Assembly: GCF_021532315.1 (NCBI RefSeq)
Contig: NZ_JAKGAO010000009.1
Location: 62,001-126,000 of the forward strand
Length of the DNA: 64,000 nt
Source of the DNA: Paenibacillus tarimensis
GTDB taxonomy: Bacteria; Bacillota; Bacilli; Paenibacillales; Paenibacillaceae
Direction of reading: 5' to 3'
The translations under genes were made by a program, and so were the position numbers. Position 1 is the stretch's first letter. Each line of letters begins with the position of its first letter. Below are positions 24,907 to 33,396 of this stretch, one piece after another. A model generated the notes under the pieces. It made no database searches. It was not told the origin of the DNA and worked only from the letters and a program-made list of their open reading frames with translations.

Positions 24907-26539
24907 CCCTGCCGGGTCGCGGCTTTCTTTTGTTATGCATATAGCGGATCAGCCATGCCAGAGCAATCGGATGCAGAATATAGAAGACTGCTGCGATCAT
25001 ATTCTCAGACGAGCCCATCATCACCAGCGACACGGCCATTAGCACCAGATCAATGACGGCATGGGCGAACAGGGCGGCTGTAAAGCCGTAACGCAGCATC
25101 ACGAAGCAGAAGAGCAGGCCAAGCAGCGTTAACTCCACAAGCCTTGTGGTCCATGGATAAATCGGATAAGCGACATGGCCTAGCGCCCATACGATCGTTG
25201 GAATAATTACGGCGGCATAGGTGCTGCGGAACCAGCGCTTGAAGACGGCAATGCCGAACAGCCTGTAGATGGCTTCCTCGGATATGGCCGCACACCATGC
25301 CAGTATCGGGAACAGCCATGGATAAGCAAAATTGATTGGCGATTGAGACACGTCGGTTGTGGCCCAGGCGCCTGTGCCCATCTCCAGAAAGATAAAGATA
25401 AGCGTCTGCAGCCCAAGGAAGATGAAGGCGATCCAGTAGCCGATCTTCATCGATGTCCAAACATGGTCGCCATATCCGGTCTCGCCCCAGCGCGGCCATA
25501 GGTTGCGGCCCATCCCGCGCCACAGCCCGTCGCCTGCAACGAGGGAGATATAGACGCTTGCGGCCATAATGCCCATTATGAATGTGGTCACGATCGTGCC
25601 GAGCCAGGCCATCTGTGCCGCATTCTCGACCTCTCCGAGCGTAGCCTCTATACCGTCCAGCATGTTGATATTATTAGCGGTATAGAACAGGAAAAAGATA
25701 ACTGCGAGCAGCCAGCCGCGTGCGAATGAGGTATGTCTGCGGTACAGGATAGCATAGATGATTGCAAGAATGAACAGAACGACGCTCATACCAATATATC
25801 CGGTCAATGTCAGCAGGCTGGAGATCTGGTCCTGCTGTTCTACATAGCTTGTATAGCCCTCGGGCGGCTTGAATTGCGGCTTATAAAGCGTAATAAGGAC
25901 GGATTGGCCTTCACCCAGCCTTGCATCTATATGTAGATAGAGCTTCGCATCTCCGACTGTGTAGCCGGATGCCTGATACACAAGTGAGCCGTCTTCAGCG
26001 GGGGCTGGCATCAGCTTCAGCTCTTCATCACGGAAGCCGTGTTCGTGCAGGAATGAACGGGCTGCCAAATCGGCTGCTTCGCTGTCCGCTCTGGTCCAGG
26101 CAGACGGAGCACCCTGTGGGGTAGCGTTCCAGCCGACGATTTCCCCGCTCTCCATGTTGACCTGGACGAAGATGGAGCGCTGCTTCGAACCGGGAGGAAT
26201 GAGCGAGCGGACATTCACCTGGTAGGTTTCAGTCGGGAAACGGCTGCTGTACTGCTCGTCAAAGTTCTTGGTCAGCTTCTCCTTGGCGAGGTAGCCGTAC
26301 AGATCACGGTCCGCCTGATAGACAGCAGACGCGGACTTTACATCAGCGCCAAAATGCTCGCGAACGAATTCGGCAGCATTCTGCTCTGCCTTGTCTTCGG
26401 CGATCATAGGCTTGCCCTCGCTGCCGAAGAATGAACTGTCTGCCGTCGGTAAAATTTGAAAAATAATAAAAATGGCTAAACAAATTGAACCCCAGATGTA
26501 TAGTGGTTTCCATTGGGGCTCCTGATGCAGCTGCTGCAT
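24878..26539 (-). CDS. CPBP-family intramembrane metalloprotease with N-terminal PepSY-like region
   Basis: This 553-residue membrane protein has an N-terminal helix (residues 17-35), then an extracytoplasmic region of about 200 residues that looks PepSY-like in its short strand repeats. A multi-span CPBP (CAAX protease and bacteriocin-processing) domain follows. Its motifs are EEAIYR (Glu421-Arg426), a WALGHVAYP segment with His, and LFAHAVIDL near the C-terminus, which supply the metal ligands. Such proteins process peptides or confer bacteriocin immunity; the target here is unknown. ATG 26539 fits AGAGGTG. It overlaps uvrC tail to tail by 29 bases. Confidence 0.85.
   Translation of the reverse strand: MQQLHQEPQWKPLYIWGSICLAIFIIFQILPTADSSFFGSEGKPMIAEDKAEQNAAEFVREHFGADVKSASAVYQADRDLYGYLAKEKLTKNFDEQYSSRFPTETYQVNVRSLIPPGSKQRSIFVQVNMESGEIVGWNATPQGAPSAWTRADSEAADLAARSFLHEHGFRDEELKLMPAPAEDGSLVYQASGYTVGDAKLYLHIDARLGEGQSVLITLYKPQFKPPEGYTSYVEQQDQISSLLTLTGYIGMSVVLFILAIIYAILYRRHTSFARGWLLAVIFFLFYTANNINMLDGIEATLGEVENAAQMAWLGTIVTTFIMGIMAASVYISLVAGDGLWRGMGRNLWPRWGETGYGDHVWTSMKIGYWIAFIFLGLQTLIFIFLEMGTGAWATTDVSQSPINFAYPWLFPILAWCAAISEEAIYRLFGIAVFKRWFRSTYAAVIIPTIVWALGHVAYPIYPWTTRLVELTLLGLLFCFVMLRYGFTAALFAHAVIDLVLMAVSLVMMGSSENMIAAVFYILHPIALAWLIRYMHNKRKPRPGRVTAPHEAIQ
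24899..24932 (+). terminator. uvrC terminator inside the CPBP gene's 3' end
   Basis: AGCCGTGACCC pairs with GGGTCGCGGCT around TGCC, then a T-rich run. It spans the uvrC stop codon and the coding 3' end of the convergent gene. Confidence 0.75.
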
Positions 26540-26734
26540 GCCTACACCTCTTCTTTTTTTGAATTTCATTTATACACTACGATAACATACCCTTTATTAT
26601 ATTTTCCAATCGCTTACTTTCATTACTTCAACCTTGGGCGAGATAATCGGTGAATAATACAAGATAGAGCTGGTTTTTATCGCAAAAAAGCCGATATATC
26701 CTGTTCTATGACCGGGATTAAGCCAAAATACGTT

Positions 26735-26764
26735 TTGTGTTTTCTCTTGGGCTGCCGCTATAAT
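26735..26764 (+). promoter_or_regulatory. sigma-A-like promoter of the ktrA leader
   Basis: TTGTGT (26735-26740), an 18-base spacer, then TATAAT (26759-26764). Confidence 0.55.
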
Positions 26765-26814
26765 CGGAATGGTTAGTAGAGCATTATTGAGAGATATACA
26801 ATCGTCAAACCAAA

Positions 26815-26985
26815 TATACAGCCGAATTTCATGTTGAAAACGGGGGAACCATAATTGCCGTCAGGGATGCACAGGATCCAGGCGGTACGGGGTGAATTCC
26901 GGTAGCTGGCGAGCTGCACAGCCGAGTAGTACCGGATAGGGCATCTGTTCGTGCCCGAATCCGTCAGCTAACCTCGTAGGCTGTC
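26815..26985 (+). ncRNA. ydaO/yuaA-type c-di-AMP riboswitch
   Basis: The leader has the class hallmarks in the right order: CGGGGGAACC (26841-26850), GGGGTGAATTCCGGTAG (26889-26905), an ACAGCCGA segment near 26917, and CCGAATCCGTCAGCTAACC (26955-26973). These are the conserved cores of the c-di-AMP riboswitch, which in Bacillus precedes potassium uptake genes such as ktrA. It lies between a sigma-A-type promoter and a terminator hairpin, followed by ktrA. When c-di-AMP is high (plenty of potassium) the terminator should form. Boundaries are approximate. Confidence 0.92.
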
Positions 26986-27005
26986 CGAACAGGACTCGCG
27001 CGTAA

Positions 27006-27031
27006 AGCATTGGAGTTCCAGTGCTTTTTTT
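27006..27031 (+). terminator. riboswitch terminator before ktrA
   Basis: AGCATTGGA (27006-27014) pairs with TCCAGTGCT (27017-27025) with one GU pair, then seven Ts. Confidence 0.85.
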
Positions 27032-27132
27032 GATGCCAAAAAACGGTCTTCGGGTGTATATAAGGATGTTCGGTTGTGGTAATCAGAGAGAGATAGGCCA
27101 TTATTGGGATAGATTGGAGACAGTACGAAGCT

Positions 27133-27795
27133 ATGAGGAAAAATCAGTTTGTCATCATCGGGCTAGGGCGCTTCGGATCGGGGATTGGCAGTGAGCTTAT
27201 TGAGCTGGGCTATGAGGTGCTCGGCATTGATAAGGATGAAGAGATGGTCGATGAGATGAGCAGTGTTCTTACGCATGCCGTCGTTGCGGATTCAACGGAT
27301 GAGGATGTTCTCCGCTCCTTGGGTGTCCGCAACTTTGATTGCGGTGTGGTCGCAATCGGGGATGATATCCAGGCAAGCATACTGACGACAATTCTCCTTA
27401 AGGATCTGGGTGTGAAGAAGGTTGTAGCCAAGGCTGTGGGTGAACTGCATGGCAGAGTGCTGGAGAAGATCGGGGTGGACCGGGTTGTCTATCCGGAACG
27501 CGATATGGGTATACGGGTGGCTCACCAGCTGGTATCTCCGAACCTGCTGGATTATATTGAGCTCTCCAAGGACTATACGATTGCCGAGCTCGCAGTGCCT
27601 AAGTGTCTGTGCGGCGTATCGCTGCATGACCTGAACCCGCGGGCCAAGTTCGGCTGCAGTATTGTGGCGATCAACAAGCCGGAAGGCATTATCATTGCGC
27701 CGACTGCTGAGGATGTGCTTGCGGAGAAGGATGTGCTGGTCGTGATTGGCACGAATGAGCAGATAGAGGATTTTGAGGAAGCAATCGTGCGCTAG
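27133..27795 (+). CDS. ktrA: KtrA, cytosolic regulator of potassium uptake
   Basis: KtrA forms a ring that gates the KtrB/D potassium channel and binds ATP/ADP, NAD(H) and c-di-AMP. The 220-residue protein has an RCK-N Rossmann domain (FVIIGLGRFGSGIGSEL with GxGxxG-type loop, near residues 6-22) and an RCK-C domain in the last 85 residues. The full c-di-AMP riboswitch lies upstream, which ties it to potassium homeostasis. No partner ktrB/ktrD is next to it, so the membrane subunit must be elsewhere. The Shine-Dalgarno is weak and distant (GGAGA). Confidence 0.92.
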   Translation: MRKNQFVIIGLGRFGSGIGSELIELGYEVLGIDKDEEMVDEMSSVLTHAVVADSTDEDVLRSLGVRNFDCGVVAIGDDIQASILTTILLKDLGVKKVVAKAVGELHGRVLEKIGVDRVVYPERDMGIRVAHQLVSPNLLDYIELSKDYTIAELAVPKCLCGVSLHDLNPRAKFGCSIVAINKPEGIIIAPTAEDVLAEKDVLVVIGTNEQIEDFEEAIVR

Positions 27796-27880
27796 GTGCG
27801 GGCTGCCTCTTGCAAATAATGCGCCGCTGGGTCCGGATAAGGGCTGCAGCGGCGTATTTGGTATTCGCTCAAGCCGCGGG

Positions 27881-28798
27881 CTATACAGGCTGGTTCATGG
27901 AGCGACGGGCAAAATAGGCGGCGATCTCATCAATCCAGAGCCGCACTGCAGGGTCTATCTCTTCGCTGCCGTGATGGATGAGCGAGGTTGTGCGCTTGGT
28001 TCCGAGCAGCTCCTTTACCGGGATAACGGTCAGATCGTTATCGGCCAGCATGCGCTCTCTGATATAGGATTTGGGCAGCAGAGTGGCGGCTCTGCACGTG
28101 TGCATCAGGCGGAGTATGGCTTCGAAGGAATCAATCTCCATGCGCACATCCGGCTTCAGCTCATATTTGGCGAACAGCTCATCCGTCATGATCCGGTACC
28201 AGGTTCCCTTGGCAAATAAAATCATGGGCAGTCCATTCAGGTCCGTGATCCGCATGCTGATGCCGCTTGCGTCTGCGATGTAATGACATTTGGGCATGAC
28301 GAGCTCCAGATGATCGTCGAAGAGCGGCACGCAGTGCAGCGCCGGATCGTCGATGGACGAGGCAACAAGACCCATGTCTGCTTTGTTCTCGCGCACCAGT
28401 GAGACGATTTCATGCGTCTTGCCAGTTACCGCTTTAATATCCACTTCGGGATGAGCCTCGTGCAGGACCTGAATGAGGTCGGGCAGCGTCGTCTGCAGCG
28501 TTGTCAGGCTGGCGCCGATCATCAGGGATGTTTTGGCGGCATAGCCGAACTCCGACAGGGATTGCAGGAAGCGAAAATGGCGCTGCCTCATTTCAAGCGC
28601 ATAATCATAGGTCAGCTGCCCTAGCTTGGTCAGCTCCAGACGCTTGCCTACCCGCCTGAACAGCTCGACGCCAAGCTCTTCCTCCAGCTTTGCGATTTTT
28701 CGGGAGAGAGCAGGCTGTGATAAATTTAATTGCACGGAAGCCTTGTTCAGACTGGATTGTTCGACAACAACGGCGAATATATGAAGTTCTTCGAGCAT
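27881..28798 (-). CDS. LysR-family transcriptional regulator divergent from sdhCAB
   Basis: This 305-residue LTTR has the N-terminal winged helix (LEELHIFAVVVEQSSLNKAS; LSRKIAKLEEELGVELF) and a C-terminal substrate-binding domain with the usual ligand cleft. It is transcribed away from sdhCAB with a shared 195-bp control region. That region holds a perfect 8-bp inverted repeat, GCCGATAT/ATATCGGC. LTTRs usually bind such sites to control the divergent gene, so I infer that it regulates sdh or itself; the effector is unknown. Confidence 0.88.
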   Translation of the reverse strand: MLEELHIFAVVVEQSSLNKASVQLNLSQPALSRKIAKLEEELGVELFRRVGKRLELTKLGQLTYDYALEMRQRHFRFLQSLSEFGYAAKTSLMIGASLTTLQTTLPDLIQVLHEAHPEVDIKAVTGKTHEIVSLVRENKADMGLVASSIDDPALHCVPLFDDHLELVMPKCHYIADASGISMRITDLNGLPMILFAKGTWYRIMTDELFAKYELKPDVRMEIDSFEAILRLMHTCRAATLLPKSYIRERMLADNDLTVIPVKELLGTKRTTSLIHHGSEEIDPAVRLWIDEIAAYFARRSMNQPV

Positions 28799-28831
28799 GG
28801 GACCCTCCCCATATATGTCTATTGGTTATAA

Positions 28832-28850
28832 GCCGATATACCATATCGGC
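28832..28850. promoter_or_regulatory. perfect inverted repeat between lysR and sdhC
   Basis: GCCGATAT-ACC-ATATCGGC, two perfect 8-base arms, fits the usual T-N11-A LysR-type operator. It lies about 34 bases upstream of the LysR start and about 65 bases before the sdh -35. Confidence 0.55.
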
Positions 28851-28914
28851 AGTTCCATTATAAGCGAAAAAGGAGTAGCATGGGAACTGTGGCTATTCTG
28901 TGTCCGGTCATTTG

Positions 28915-28943
28915 TTGACGCTCTCATAAGTGAAAGGTACAAT
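28915..28943 (+). promoter_or_regulatory. sigma-A promoter of sdhCAB
   Basis: TTGACG (28915-28920), a 17-base spacer, then TACAAT (28938-28943). Confidence 0.75.
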
Positions 28944-28993
28944 GGTAAATGGCTTTACAAGCATGTCCAGTCCGGAAAGGAGAACGCTTACGT

Positions 28994-29674
28994 ATGAAAG
29001 GAAATTCGTATTACTCGCGCAGGCTTCACTCACTTTTAGGGGTGATTCCGCTCAGCTTGTTCATCGTTGAACATATGCTGACGAATTTTGCGGCCGTTGA
29101 GGGGGGACCTCAAGGTTTTAAAGATGCGGTGGCATTTTTGAACGGTTTGCCGCTTGTGTTTTTCCTCGAACTGTTCGGCATATGGCTGCCGCTGCTGTTC
29201 CACGGGGTATATGGCTTGTATATTGCTTATCAATCCAATATTAATACCGGACAATTTCAATATGGCCGCAACTGGGCGTTTGCTTTGCAGCGGATTTCAG
29301 GTGTGATCACCTTTATCTTCGTTGTATGGCATGTCTATCAGACCCGTTTCCAGGTGGCTGTGGGGAATGTCACGCATGAACAGCTCGGCTCATCCATGCA
29401 TGACATTGCCAATAATCCGTTTTTCTTTGCCTTCTACGTAGTCGGGGTAGTGGCTGCAACGTTCCACTTTGCCAACGGGATGTGGGCTTTCCTCGTAAGC
29501 TGGGGAATTACGGTTGGACCGAGAGCACAGCGTGTTTCCTCCTATATATGGATGGGTGTATTTGTTATTGTAACGGCTATGTTCCTGGCATCGCTGGCTG
29601 CATTCCGCGGAGATGAATTTAAGGAAGCGAGCGCAGCAATCGACGCAGTGCGTTCGCTTGTGAATATCGGTTAG
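28994..29674 (+). CDS. sdhC: succinate dehydrogenase cytochrome b558 subunit
   Basis: SdhC anchors the complex II dehydrogenase in the membrane and carries two heme b groups. The 226-residue protein has five hydrophobic segments and conserved histidines in IVEHMLTNF, FHGVYG, VVWHVYQTRF and TFHFANGMWAF, the heme ligands and quinone-site region of the Bacillus-type SdhC. ATG 28994 gives the expected length with AAAGGAGA about ten bases upstream. It is the first gene of the sdhCAB operon. Confidence 0.93.
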   Translation: MKGNSYYSRRLHSLLGVIPLSLFIVEHMLTNFAAVEGGPQGFKDAVAFLNGLPLVFFLELFGIWLPLLFHGVYGLYIAYQSNINTGQFQYGRNWAFALQRISGVITFIFVVWHVYQTRFQVAVGNVTHEQLGSSMHDIANNPFFFAFYVVGVVAATFHFANGMWAFLVSWGITVGPRAQRVSSYIWMGVFVIVTAMFLASLAAFRGDEFKEASAAIDAVRSLVNIG

Positions 29675-29698
29675 TCTGAGAACAAGGAGCGAATCGAA

Positions 29699-31456
29699 AT
29701 GGCTAAAAACAAAATCATCGTCGTAGGCGGCGGGCTGGCCGGCCTGATGGCAACCATCAAGGCGGCCGAAGCCGGCATGCACGTCGATTTGTTCTCCCTG
29801 GTGCCTGTGAAGCGTTCCCACTCGGTATGCGCACAAGGCGGCATCAATGGAGCGGTTAATACGAAAGGTGAGGGTGACTCCCCTTGGGAGCACTTTGATG
29901 ATACAGTTTACGGAGGCGACTTCCTCGCGAACCAGCCGCCGGTCAAGGCGATGTGTGAAGCTGCGCCGGGCATTATCCACCTGATGGACCGGATGGGGGT
30001 TATGTTTAACCGGACACCGGAAGGACTGCTCGATTTCCGCCGTTTCGGCGGCACGAAGCATCACCGTACGGCGTTTGCCGGCGCGACAACAGGGCAGCAG
30101 CTGCTGTACGCTCTGGACGAGCAGGTTCGCCGCTGGGAGACAGCGGGACTAGTGAAGAAGTATGAGCACTGGGAATTCCTCGGCGCCGTGATTGACGATG
30201 AAGGTATATGCCGCGGGATTACAGGCCAGGATCTGCGCTCAATGGAAATTCACACGATTGCAGCTGACGCGGTTATTCTGGCAACAGGCGGGCCTGGTAT
30301 TATTTTCGGTAAATCGACTAACTCAGTCATTAATACAGGTACAGCAGCAAGTGCTGTATATCAGCAGGGCGTCTATTATGCGAATGGCGAGTTCATCCAG
30401 ATTCATCCGACCGCGATACCGGGCGACGACAAGCTGCGCCTGATGTCCGAGTCGGCTCGCGGTGAGGGCGGCCGGGTATGGACGTATAAGGACGGCAAGC
30501 CATGGTATTTCCTCGAAGAGAAATATCCGGCATACGGAAACCTGGTGCCGCGTGATATCGCAACACGTGAAATTTTTGATGTGTGCGTTAATCAGAAGCT
30601 TGGCATTAACGGCGAGAATATGGTTTATCTGGACCTGTCGCATAAAGATCCCAAGGAGCTTGATATTAAGCTCGGGGGCATCATCGAGATTTATGAGAAA
30701 TTCATGGGTGACGATCCGCGTAAAATTCCGATGAAGATTTTCCCGGCAGTCCACTATTCGATGGGCGGCATGTGGGTCGATTATAATCAGATGACTAACA
30801 TCCCGGGACTGTTCGCAGCAGGAGAGTGCGAGTACCAGTTCCATGGTGCCAACCGTCTTGGCGCGAACTCACTGGTCTCCGCTATCTACGGCGGGATGTT
30901 GGCCGGTCCTAAGGCTGTTGAGTACATCCGCGGGCTGGATAAGACAGTTGAAGATGTCTCCTCTTCGGTCTATGACCGTGAGCAGAAGCGCCTGTCCGCA
31001 AACTATGAGTCCCTGCTCAAGATGGACGGAACAGAGAACGCTTATGTGCTTCACAAGGAGCTTGGCGAATGGATGACGAACAATATGACGGTTGTCCGTT
31101 ACAATGACAAGCTGGAAGAGACGATCGGCAAGATCAAGGAATTGAAGCAGCGTTACCAGAATATCAATATTCACGATACATCCCGCTGGAACAACGCAGG
31201 CGTGGCCTTTACCCGTCAGCTGTGGAACATGCTGGAGCTTGCGGAAGCGATGACGCTGGGCGCTCTGCTGCGGAATGAAAGCCGCGGTGCGCATTACAAG
31301 CCGGACTTCCCAGAGCGTGATGACGAGAATTTCATGAAGACAACCAAAGCGAAATGGACGCCTGACGGCCCGCAAATTTCGTATGAAGATATTGATGCGT
31401 CGCTTATTCCGCCGCGTAAACGCGATTACTCGACAGACAAGAAGAAAGGAGAATAA
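29699..31456 (+). CDS. sdhA: succinate dehydrogenase flavoprotein subunit
   Basis: SdhA oxidises succinate to fumarate using covalently bound FAD. The 585-residue protein has an N-terminal Rossmann loop (IIVVGGGLAGLMATIKAAEAG). The flavin-linking SHSVCAQGGINGAV contains the His that attaches FAD, and the active-site RFGGTKHHRTAF and QFHGANRLGANSL segments follow. The intact length matches the family. It follows sdhC by 24 bases and sdhB begins two bases after its stop. Confidence 0.95.
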   Translation: MAKNKIIVVGGGLAGLMATIKAAEAGMHVDLFSLVPVKRSHSVCAQGGINGAVNTKGEGDSPWEHFDDTVYGGDFLANQPPVKAMCEAAPGIIHLMDRMGVMFNRTPEGLLDFRRFGGTKHHRTAFAGATTGQQLLYALDEQVRRWETAGLVKKYEHWEFLGAVIDDEGICRGITGQDLRSMEIHTIAADAVILATGGPGIIFGKSTNSVINTGTAASAVYQQGVYYANGEFIQIHPTAIPGDDKLRLMSESARGEGGRVWTYKDGKPWYFLEEKYPAYGNLVPRDIATREIFDVCVNQKLGINGENMVYLDLSHKDPKELDIKLGGIIEIYEKFMGDDPRKIPMKIFPAVHYSMGGMWVDYNQMTNIPGLFAAGECEYQFHGANRLGANSLVSAIYGGMLAGPKAVEYIRGLDKTVEDVSSSVYDREQKRLSANYESLLKMDGTENAYVLHKELGEWMTNNMTVVRYNDKLEETIGKIKELKQRYQNINIHDTSRWNNAGVAFTRQLWNMLELAEAMTLGALLRNESRGAHYKPDFPERDDENFMKTTKAKWTPDGPQISYEDIDASLIPPRKRDYSTDKKKGE

Positions 31457-31458
31457 CG

Positions 31459-32223
31459 ATGGCGCAAACAACAACAGCAGCAAAGACAATCAAGCTGGTA
31501 GTCACGCGTCAGGATTCACCGGAAACCAAGCCATATGAAGAAACCTTCGAGATTCCGTACCGTCCGAATATGAACGTTATCAGCGCGTTAATGGAAATCC
31601 AGCGGACCCCGAAGAACGCGGAAGGCAAGGAAACCTCTCCGGTATGCTGGGAATCGAATTGTCTGGAAGAAGTATGCGGCGCCTGTTCGATGAACATTAA
31701 CGGCAAGCCCCGTCAGGCCTGCACGGCCCTGGTTGATAAGCTGGAGCAGCCGATCCGGCTGGAGCCAATGCGAACATTCCCGGTTGTACGTGACCTGGTC
31801 ATTAACCGTGAGCGCATGTTCACCGCTTTGAAGCGGGTAAAAGCATGGATTCCAATCGACGGTACCTACGATCTTGGACCAGGCCCGCGTATGGCTGAGA
31901 CCAAACGTCAGTGGGCGTATGAGCTATCCAAATGTATGACATGCGGTGTATGCCTTGAATCGTGCCCGAATGTGAATGACCGGAACAGCTTCATCGGTCC
32001 GGCGGCATTGTCGCAGGTACGTCTGTTCAACGCTCATCCGACAGGTGAGATGAACAAGGAAGAGCGTCTGGAAACCTTGATGGATGACGGCGGCATTGAA
32101 GGCTGCGGCAACTCGCAGAACTGTGTTCGCGCATGCCCGAAGGGTATCCCGCTTACAACCTCCATCGCAGCGCTGAATAAAGATACAAGCAAGCATATGT
32201 TTAAGAAATGGTTAGGCATGTAA
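31459..32223 (+). CDS. sdhB: succinate dehydrogenase iron-sulfur subunit
   Basis: SdhB carries electrons from SdhA to the heme/quinone site through three iron-sulfur clusters. The 254-residue protein has a plant-ferredoxin-like 2Fe-2S motif (SNCLEEVCGACSMNINGKPRQAC), then two bacterial ferredoxin-type motifs (CMTCGVCLESCPNV and CGNSQNCVRACPKGIPL). All twelve expected cysteines appear present. A strong perfect terminator follows, closing the sdhCAB operon. Confidence 0.95.
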   Translation: MAQTTTAAKTIKLVVTRQDSPETKPYEETFEIPYRPNMNVISALMEIQRTPKNAEGKETSPVCWESNCLEEVCGACSMNINGKPRQACTALVDKLEQPIRLEPMRTFPVVRDLVINRERMFTALKRVKAWIPIDGTYDLGPGPRMAETKRQWAYELSKCMTCGVCLESCPNVNDRNSFIGPAALSQVRLFNAHPTGEMNKEERLETLMDDGGIEGCGNSQNCVRACPKGIPLTTSIAALNKDTSKHMFKKWLGM

Positions 32224-32240
32224 AATCATAACAGGTTAAA

Positions 32241-32278
32241 GCAAGAGGCGCCCGGATTTCCGGGCGCCTCTTGCTTTT
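32241..32278 (+). terminator. terminator of sdhCAB
   Basis: A perfect 15-base stem, GCAAGAGGCGCCCGG / CCGGGCGCCTCTTGC, with an ATTT loop and TTTT tail. Confidence 0.92.
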
Positions 32279-32406
32279 GCTGCGGTAATCAAGCTATCAC
32301 AGCGAGTCATGAATGTCTGAACACAGAAGAAGACCGCCCAAGCACACTCAGGTGTACAGGCAGTCTTCTTATTGACACAGGCTGTAGGGAGAAGGGAATG
32401 AGACGC

Positions 32407-32715
32407 TTACATCCATTGCTCGCCCCATTGTTGAATAGACTGAATAACGGGTTCAAGGCCGCGTCCCTTCTCAGTCAGCTCGTATTCAATTCGAACCGGC
32501 ATTTCAGGGTATACGTTCCGTTTGACGATACCTAGCAATTCAAGCTCCTTCATACGGTCGGTCAGCATCTTGTCGCTCATCTCCGGAATCTGTTCCTTTA
32601 TTTCCTTGAACCGCTTAGGTCCGCCGAGTAGAACACGGATGATAAGACCCGTCCACTTTTTCCCGAGCAGTTCGGCTGCGGATTCGTATTTTGGGCACAT
32701 TCTTGAGTAGTCCAC
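32407..32715 (-). CDS. HxlR-family (YodB/CatR-like) transcriptional regulator
   Basis: This 102-residue winged-helix regulator has the HxlR family signature: CPKYESAAELLGKKWTGLII near the N-terminus with Cys7, then GGPKRFKEIKEQIPEMSDKMLTDRMKEL for DNA reading. In YodB and CatR the same cysteine senses diamide, quinones or other electrophiles. GTG 32715 follows GGGGTGA. It is divergent from a doxX gene, and HxlR regulators commonly repress such a neighbour; this link is inference. Confidence 0.88.
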   Translation of the reverse strand: MDYSRMCPKYESAAELLGKKWTGLIIRVLLGGPKRFKEIKEQIPEMSDKMLTDRMKELELLGIVKRNVYPEMPVRIEYELTEKGRGLEPVIQSIQQWGEQWM

Positions 32716-32813
32716 AGATTCTCACCCCACTTTATATGTTCTATTGTACCACGATGGCTGCTAAAAGGTAAGAGTGCAGTTAACAAATTTTACTTAACTA
32801 AATATAAACTATA

Positions 32814-32845
32814 TACTTGACTTAAGTAAGTGACTAAAGTATGAT
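32814..32845 (+). promoter_or_regulatory. doxX promoter with overlapping palindrome
   Basis: TTGACT (32817-32822), 17-base spacer, TATGAT (32840-32845). TACTT-N5-AAGTA (32814-32828) overlaps the -35 and could be the HxlR operator. Confidence 0.6.
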
Positions 32846-32894
32846 GTGATTATCCAAAAGGGAACAAAACAAATTAGTGAGGGAGAGATTGGGT

Positions 32895-33293
32895 ATGATG
32901 GATACAGGGTTGTTGATTATTCGGGTTATTATCGGTTTATTATTTGTGGGTCATGGTGCGCAGAAGCTGTTCGGCTGGTTTGGCGGCTATGGCATTAAAG
33001 GCACCGGCGGATGGTTTGAATCCATCGGCATGAAGCCGGGAGCGGCCATGGCAGTAGCGGCTGGCCTGTCTGAGCTGATTGGCGGGCTGCTGTTCGGATT
33101 TGGATGGTTGATGCCGGTAGCTGCCGTTCTGATTGGCGGAGCCATGGTTGTCTCCATTGCTAAGGTCCACGGTCCTAACGGTCTCTGGGCAACTCAGAAT
33201 GGTTATGAGTACAATCTGGTACTTCTGGCTGTTGTGGTTGGTTTGGCTTTGACCGGTGCAGGTGATCTGGCTCTGGATGCGGTGCTTCGTTAA
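32895..33293 (+). CDS. DoxX-family membrane protein
   Basis: This 132-residue protein has four membrane helices and a DoxX/DUF-like start (LLIIRVIIGLLFVGHGAQKLFGWFGGYG), then GMKPGAAMAVAAGLSEL and GGAMVVSIAKVHGPNG. DoxX-family proteins are linked to thiol stress, electrophile resistance or quinone metabolism, but the mechanism is unclear. ATG 32895 follows GAGGGAGAG. Divergence from an HxlR regulator matches the yodC/yodB and catDE-type arrangement. Confidence 0.88.
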   Translation: MMDTGLLIIRVIIGLLFVGHGAQKLFGWFGGYGIKGTGGWFESIGMKPGAAMAVAAGLSELIGGLLFGFGWLMPVAAVLIGGAMVVSIAKVHGPNGLWATQNGYEYNLVLLAVVVGLALTGAGDLALDAVLR

Positions 33294-33308
33294 CAATTAG
33301 CCATACAG

Positions 33309-33365
33309 TCAACCCCCTTGCTCCTCACGCATGATATGCGAAAGGTGCAAGGGGGTTTGCGTTTT
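33309..33365. terminator. terminator between doxX and the convergent eamA
   Basis: AACCCCCTTGC pairs with GCAAGGGGGTT across a hairpin loop of about 25 bases, followed by a T-rich tail on the plus strand. Confidence 0.75.
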
Positions 33366-33396
33366 CTTGTTAGGTTGGCTGTATAAGTCATACCTG

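Larger units (their letters stand above)
26570..27132. other. 563-bp region between CPBP protease and ktrA
   Basis: The first 165 bases hold nothing I recognise. The rest is the promoter, c-di-AMP riboswitch and terminator of ktrA. Confidence 0.6.

Noticed and set aside
32328-32370. AAGAAGAC/GTCTTCTT hairpin as a regulatory element
   Set aside because: It lies downstream of the minus-strand HxlR gene and is best read as a weak terminator without a strong T-run.
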